NCBI RefSeq assembly: GCF_023094245.1
Contig: NZ_JALMEW010000001.1
Location: forward strand, 307,039 to 371,038
DNA: 64,000 bases
DNA from: Halomonas getboli
GTDB taxonomy: Bacteria > Pseudomonadota > Gammaproteobacteria > Pseudomonadales > Halomonadaceae
Direction: 5' to 3'
Below the pieces are notes generated by a model, which was given only the letters and a program-made list of their open reading frames with translations, did no database searches and was not told the origin of the DNA. Numbering within the stretch: the first letter of the stretch is position 1; the number at the start of each line of letters is the position of its first letter. The position numbers and the translations under genes were made by a program. Shown here in pieces: positions 59,775 through 64,000 of this stretch.

Positions 59775-60776
59775 TCAGTCGCCCTGGCGCTGCTTGAGCT
59801 GGTCGCGCAGCCCGTTGGGCACCTTCTTGATGATCAGCCGGTCACCGTCCTCGTCATACTCCACGGCGGCGCCCAGCAGGTGGGAGTCGAAGCTGATCGA
59901 GACGCCGGCGGCGCGGCCGGTGAAGCGCCGGAACTGGTTGAGCGTGCGCTTGTCCGGCGGGATCTCGGGGTTCAGCCCGTAGTCGCTGTTGCGGATGTGC
60001 TCATAGAAGGCCCTGGGGCGTTCCTCGTCGACCAGCTCGGAGAGATCCTCGAGGGTGATGGGCTCGCCGAGCTTGGCCTGGTCGCTGGCGTAGTCGACCA
60101 GGGCGTCTGTCTTCTCGCGGCTGGCCTCCTCCGGCAGGTCCTCGTTCTCGACGAAGTCGCTGAAGGCCTTGAGCAGGGTGCGGGTCTCTTCGTCGGCGTC
60201 GCGCTGCTCGCGGGCGCCCAGTGCCTCGGCAAAGGCCTCGGACAGCTTCTTGCCGCCGCGGTCGCGGGTCCAGGAGAGATAGGGGTGCGAGGCCGAGCCG
60301 TTCTGCCACTGGTTGACGTCGAGGCGCGCGGCCAGCGTCATCTGGGCCAGGTTGAGCTGGCGGGCGGGCACCACGCCGAGGGCATCGTCGATGCCGAAGC
60401 CGTCGCGGTGATGCAGCAGCGCGAGGATCAGGTAGCGGGCCTCGCCCTGGCGATGGTCGACGACCAGCAGGTGGCCGCCCACGGGCAGGTGGTCGTCGAT
60501 CAGCGGCACGATCTGCTCGGCCAGCGCCCGGGTCAGGCTGGGAAAGTCGCGTTCGCCGTCGAGGAAGGCGCTCAGCGCTGCGGGAAAGGCGGCCGGCTCG
60601 TCGTCGGCGAAGCGGCCCCAGTTCTTGGCCTTGCCGTGATAGGCGTCGTTGAGCCCCGAGACCAGGTCGTCGAGGGCAGTGGATGCCGCGAGCGGCGCCC
60701 CGGCGGGCACGAGGCGAGCCGGTGTCTCGCCGTCTCCCTTGTCGATGCGGTGGATGATGCTGTGCAGGATCGGCAT
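59775..60776 (-). CDS. yejK: Nucleoid-associated protein YejK (NdpA)
   Basis: 333 residues, starting MPILHSIIHRIDKGDGE and ending with DRLIIKKVPNGLRDQLKQRQ. Family segments SYLSWTRDRGGKKLSEAF-like (PYLSWTRDRGGKKLSEAF) and AAGVSISFDSHLLG. Binds nucleoid DNA in E. coli; the precise role is not settled. A large hairpin lies in its upstream gap. Confidence 0.93.
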   Translation of the reverse strand: MPILHSIIHRIDKGDGETPARLVPAGAPLAASTALDDLVSGLNDAYHGKAKNWGRFADDEPAAFPAALSAFLDGERDFPSLTRALAEQIVPLIDDHLPVGGHLLVVDHRQGEARYLILALLHHRDGFGIDDALGVVPARQLNLAQMTLAARLDVNQWQNGSASHPYLSWTRDRGGKKLSEAFAEALGAREQRDADEETRTLLKAFSDFVENEDLPEEASREKTDALVDYASDQAKLGEPITLEDLSELVDEERPRAFYEHIRNSDYGLNPEIPPDKRTLNQFRRFTGRAAGVSISFDSHLLGAAVEYDEDGDRLIIKKVPNGLRDQLKQRQGD

Positions 60777-60814
60777 GGGGACCTCCCTCGGCCTCGGTGA
60801 ACGGGGCTGGCGAT

Positions 60815-60869
60815 GATACCCGCCGCGACGCGGCGGCGATAGCGGGTCGGCAATAGCACGGCGGGTATC
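60815..60869 (-). other. 11 bp inverted repeat between the ABC exporter and yejK
   Basis: GATACCCGCCG (60815-60825) and CGGCGGGTATC (60859-60869), 33 nt apart. On the minus strand it follows the permease stop by 12 bp and precedes yejK. It may terminate the exporter transcript or be a yejK leader. No U-run. Confidence 0.5.
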
Positions 60870-60881
60870 CTGCCGGGACGG

Positions 60882-61639
60882 TCAGGGCTTGAGCCGATAG
60901 CCGCTGCGGAAGATCCAGCTGACCACGGCAAGCGCCACTGCCAGGAACAGCGTGATCACCGCCAGACTGGCCCAGATGCTGACGTCGCCCAGGCCGTAGA
61001 AGCTCCAGCGGAAGCCGCTGACCAGATAGACCACCGGGTTGGCCAGCGTCACCGCCTGCCACAGCGGCGGCAGCATGTCGATGGAATAGAAGGTGCCGCC
61101 GAGGAAGGTCAGCGGGGTGATCACCAGCAGCGGCACCAGCTGCAGCTTCTCGAAGCCGTCGGCCCAGATGCCGATGATGAAGCCGAGCAGGCTGAAGGTC
61201 AGGGCGGTGAGCACCAGGAACAGCAGCATCACCAGCGGGTGGGCGATGGTGAAGGGCACGAACAGGCTCGCGGTGCCGAGCACGATCAGCCCCAGGATCA
61301 CCGACTTGGTGGCCGCCGCGCCGACGAAGCCCAGCACCACCTCGAAGTAGGAGACCGGCGCCGAGAGGATCTCGTAGATCGAGCCCGAGAAGCGCGGGAA
61401 GAAGATGCCGAAGGAGGCGTTGGAGACGCTCTGGGTCAGCAGCATCAGCATGATCAGCCCGGGCACGATGAAGGCGCCGTAGCTGACGCCTTCCACCTCG
61501 CTGATGCGGGTGCCGATGGCGGCGCCGAACACCACGAAGTAGAGCGAGGTGGAGATCACCGGCGAGACGATGCTCTGCAGCACGGTGCGCAGGCTGCGCG
61601 ACATCTCGGCGACGTAGAGGGTCTTCACGGATTCGAGGT

Positions 61640-61643
<4 letters not shown>
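60882..61643 (-). CDS. ABC-2 type exporter permease (YadH-like)
   Basis: 253 residues with six hydrophobic segments. ABC-2 signature region: [56 protein letters not shown]. Partner of the ATPase upstream, overlapping as ATGA. The YadG-YadH type of E. coli is the closest comparison; substrate unknown. Confidence 0.92.
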
Positions 61644-62581
<938 letters not shown>

Positions 62582-62618
62582 TGGTTGCCTCCCTGGTGCA
62601 TCGTCCATGCCGCTCGCT

Positions 62619-62646
62619 CCTTGTTCCTTGTTCCTTGACTCCTTAC
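62619..62646 (+). repeat. Degenerate heptamer repeat (CCTTGTT type)
   Basis: CCTTGTT, CCTTGTT, CCTTGAC, TCCTTAC just upstream of the ABC ATPase gene. More diverged than the other four heptamer loci. Confidence 0.6.
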
Positions 62647-62741
62647 TTCGCCCCCTGACCCTTTCTCCACCTTAACCCTTTCCTAACCCGCGAGGGTACA
62701 AGCTGCCCATACCTCTTATGAGGTGCAATTCCCTGTTCTTG

Positions 62742-62766
62742 ACCGCCCGCCCCGGGCGGTTCTTTT
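62742..62766 (+). terminator. Terminator upstream of the efflux gene
   Basis: ACCGCCC-gcccc-GGGCGGT followed by TCTTTTTT. It lies 136 bp before the efflux start, and no plus-strand gene precedes it. Confidence 0.8.
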
Positions 62767-62901
62767 TTCGAACCTCGAACCGCGTAAGCCGGCGTATTTG
62801 CTTAATGCGTTAACATTGTCTTGCCTCATTATTCTGTATCATTTTGTGACATTCTTGCGCCGGCGGCTGCCGGCCGCCCTGTGTCTCCGGAGTCTGCCGA
62901 G

Positions 62902-64000
62902 ATGTCCCACCGTTCCTGGCTGCCCGTCTGGGTATTGCCCCTGACGCTATTGCTGTCGGCCTGCAGTACGTTCGATCACGCCGATGGCGGCCTCGCCGAT
63001 CGCGCCGAGGCGGATCGCTCGGAGGTTGCCGCCTGGCCCGCGCTGTCGGAAGCGGAGAGTGCCGGTTCCCTCGACGAGTTGATCCCGTCGGACACTCTCG
63101 CGGCGCTGGTGCATGAGGCGCTGGTGGCCAATCCCGGGCTGCGCCAGACCTGGCTGACGCTGCGCACCCGTCAGGCCGAGCTGCGTCAGACCAGTGGCGA
63201 ACGCTGGCCCAGCCTGGAAGCGGGGCTTTCCGGCTCCCGTGACGAGGACGCCGCGGCCAGCTATACGGGCAGCGTTAGCATCGACTGGGAGGTTGACCTG
63301 TGGGGACAGCTCGCCGACGAGCAAGCCGCCGCCGTGGCGGACGTCGCCAAAGAGCAGGGGCTCTACCAGTCCGCGCGAGACACCCTGGCCGGGGAGGTGA
63401 TGAGCGCCTGGGTGGGCCTGATCGCGCAGCGACGCGCCGTGGCGATCCAGACGCGCCGCCTGGATACCCTGAAGACCAACCAGGCGCTGATCATCGACCA
63501 GTATCGCGCGGGGCTCGGTAGCCTCGAAGACCTCGACACGGCGCGCAGCAACGTCGCCAGCGCCCGCGCTACGCTCGAGGAGCAGCGCGAGACGCTGGCC
63601 CAGCAGCGTCGCTCGCTGGCGGAAATGCTGGGGCGTTCCTCGTCCGATCAGATCACGGTGCCGGATGACTTCCCCGAGACCCTGCTGGTTCGCCCCGAGC
63701 TGCCGGAGCAGACCCTGGCGCGGCGCCCGGACCTCCAGGCCGCCTATGCGGCGATCGAGGCCGCCGAGCGCCGCACCGATGTGGCCTACAAGGACCTGTT
63801 GCCCTCGCTGGACGTGACGGCGGCGCTGGAGGACGTCGCCGAGACGCCCCACGAGGCCCTGCTCGGCGATCCGCTGTGGTCACTGCTGGGCCAGCTCACC
63901 GCACCGCTGTTCCAGGGCGGGCAGCTCAAGGCGGCGGCGGACATCGCCGAGCTGGAGGGCGCCCATGCCTACCAGGCCTATCGCGAAACGCTGCTCGAGG
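62902..64000 (+). CDS. Outer-membrane efflux lipoprotein (TolC/OprM/NodT type), partial
   Basis: Open from ATG 62902 to the window edge (366 codons). The signal peptide ends in the lipobox LLLSAC. Family features of RND outer-membrane factors follow: LVHEALVANPGLRQTWLTLR, SVSIDWEVDLWGQLADEQAA, VMSAWVGLIAQRR, YRAGLGSLEDLDTARSNVAS, ARRPDLQAAYAAIEAAE and LTAPLFQGGQLKAAADIAEL. Forms the exit duct of a tripartite pump; the pump genes would lie downstream. GGAG is upstream of the start. Confidence 0.92.
   Translation, partial: MSHRSWLPVWVLPLTLLLSACSTFDHADGGLADRAEADRSEVAAWPALSEAESAGSLDELIPSDTLAALVHEALVANPGLRQTWLTLRTRQAELRQTSGERWPSLEAGLSGSRDEDAAASYTGSVSIDWEVDLWGQLADEQAAAVADVAKEQGLYQSARDTLAGEVMSAWVGLIAQRRAVAIQTRRLDTLKTNQALIIDQYRAGLGSLEDLDTARSNVASARATLEEQRETLAQQRRSLAEMLGRSSSDQITVPDDFPETLLVRPELPEQTLARRPDLQAAYAAIEAAERRTDVAYKDLLPSLDVTAALEDVAETPHEALLGDPLWSLLGQLTAPLFQGGQLKAAADIAELEGAHAYQAYRETLLE

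Larger units (their letters stand above)
62609..62901. other. Gap between the ABC exporter and the efflux lipoprotein
   Basis: No gene. It contains a heptamer array, TACAAG (62697-62702) as a possible -10, the hairpin ACCTC-ttat-GAGGT (62711-62724), a terminator, and an AT-rich stretch (62795-62860) with TTGTCT and TATCAT that may be the promoter of the efflux gene. Confidence 0.45.

Overview
The window is a gene-dense, high-GC chromosomal segment of a gammaproteobacterium. The order algU(rpoE)-mucA-mucB-mucD-lepA-lepB-rnc-era-recO-pdxJ-acpS, followed by gacS, cysM-rlmD-relA-mazG, resembles Pseudomonas and Halomonadaceae. RhlB, AlgU, MucD and GacS type proteins together with acidic, GC-rich coding make Halomonadaceae (Halomonas or Chromohalobacter-like) the best guess. 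This is inference from gene content and order; no 16S gene is present. No tRNA, rRNA, insertion sequence, prophage or CRISPR array was recognised.

Layout. 1-2.3 kb: end of an upstream gene, an exported TPR-like protein, and xthA with a small basic protein. 2.4-9.8 kb: rhlB, dinG, a ctaG-sco copper/oxidase assembly pair, an Nmad3-family gene of unknown function and a DAHP synthase. 10-20.7 kb: the envelope-stress operon algU-mucA-mucB-mucD, then the translation, secretion and RNA block lepA-lepB-rnc-era-recO-pdxJ-acpS. 20.7-31.7 kb: gacS facing away from cysM-rlmD-relA-mazG and ppc. 31.8-45.7 kb: a beta-barrel protein, panE-topB, an ABC1 kinase, a SEC-C/TPR protein, ampG, rfaH, a SlyD-like FKBP, a two-gene locus of a His/Ser-rich small protein plus an HPr-kinase-like/PqqD-like fusion, a lytic transglycosylase and proS. 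46-56.4 kb: accessory metabolism, with a CoA transferase, a paired YdcZ-type transporter facing a LysR regulator, GNAT-nitrilase, a BenE-family transporter facing an XRE-cupin regulator, amiD, DUF3307-SatD and a beta-hydroxyacid dehydrogenase. 56.6-64 kb: a candidate structured small RNA, polB, trxC, yejK, an ABC-2 exporter pair and the start of an outer-membrane efflux lipoprotein that runs off the window.

The most unusual locus is 41533-43091. A small protein with an arginine-rich, hydrophobic N-terminal part and a His/Ser/Arg-rich tail is translationally coupled to a kinase with a P-loop and a C-terminal PqqD-like peptide-binding domain. It looks like a peptide or protein phosphorylation cassette.

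Other features worth a look are a family of heptameric tandem repeats at five intergenic sites, paired palindromes between the BenE and XRE-cupin genes, three GGCTAT half-sites in front of satD, and a structured, terminator-ended candidate RNA in front of polB. Many adjacent genes overlap as ATGA or TGATG, showing translational coupling. Several promoters share the -10 sequence TACAATG.
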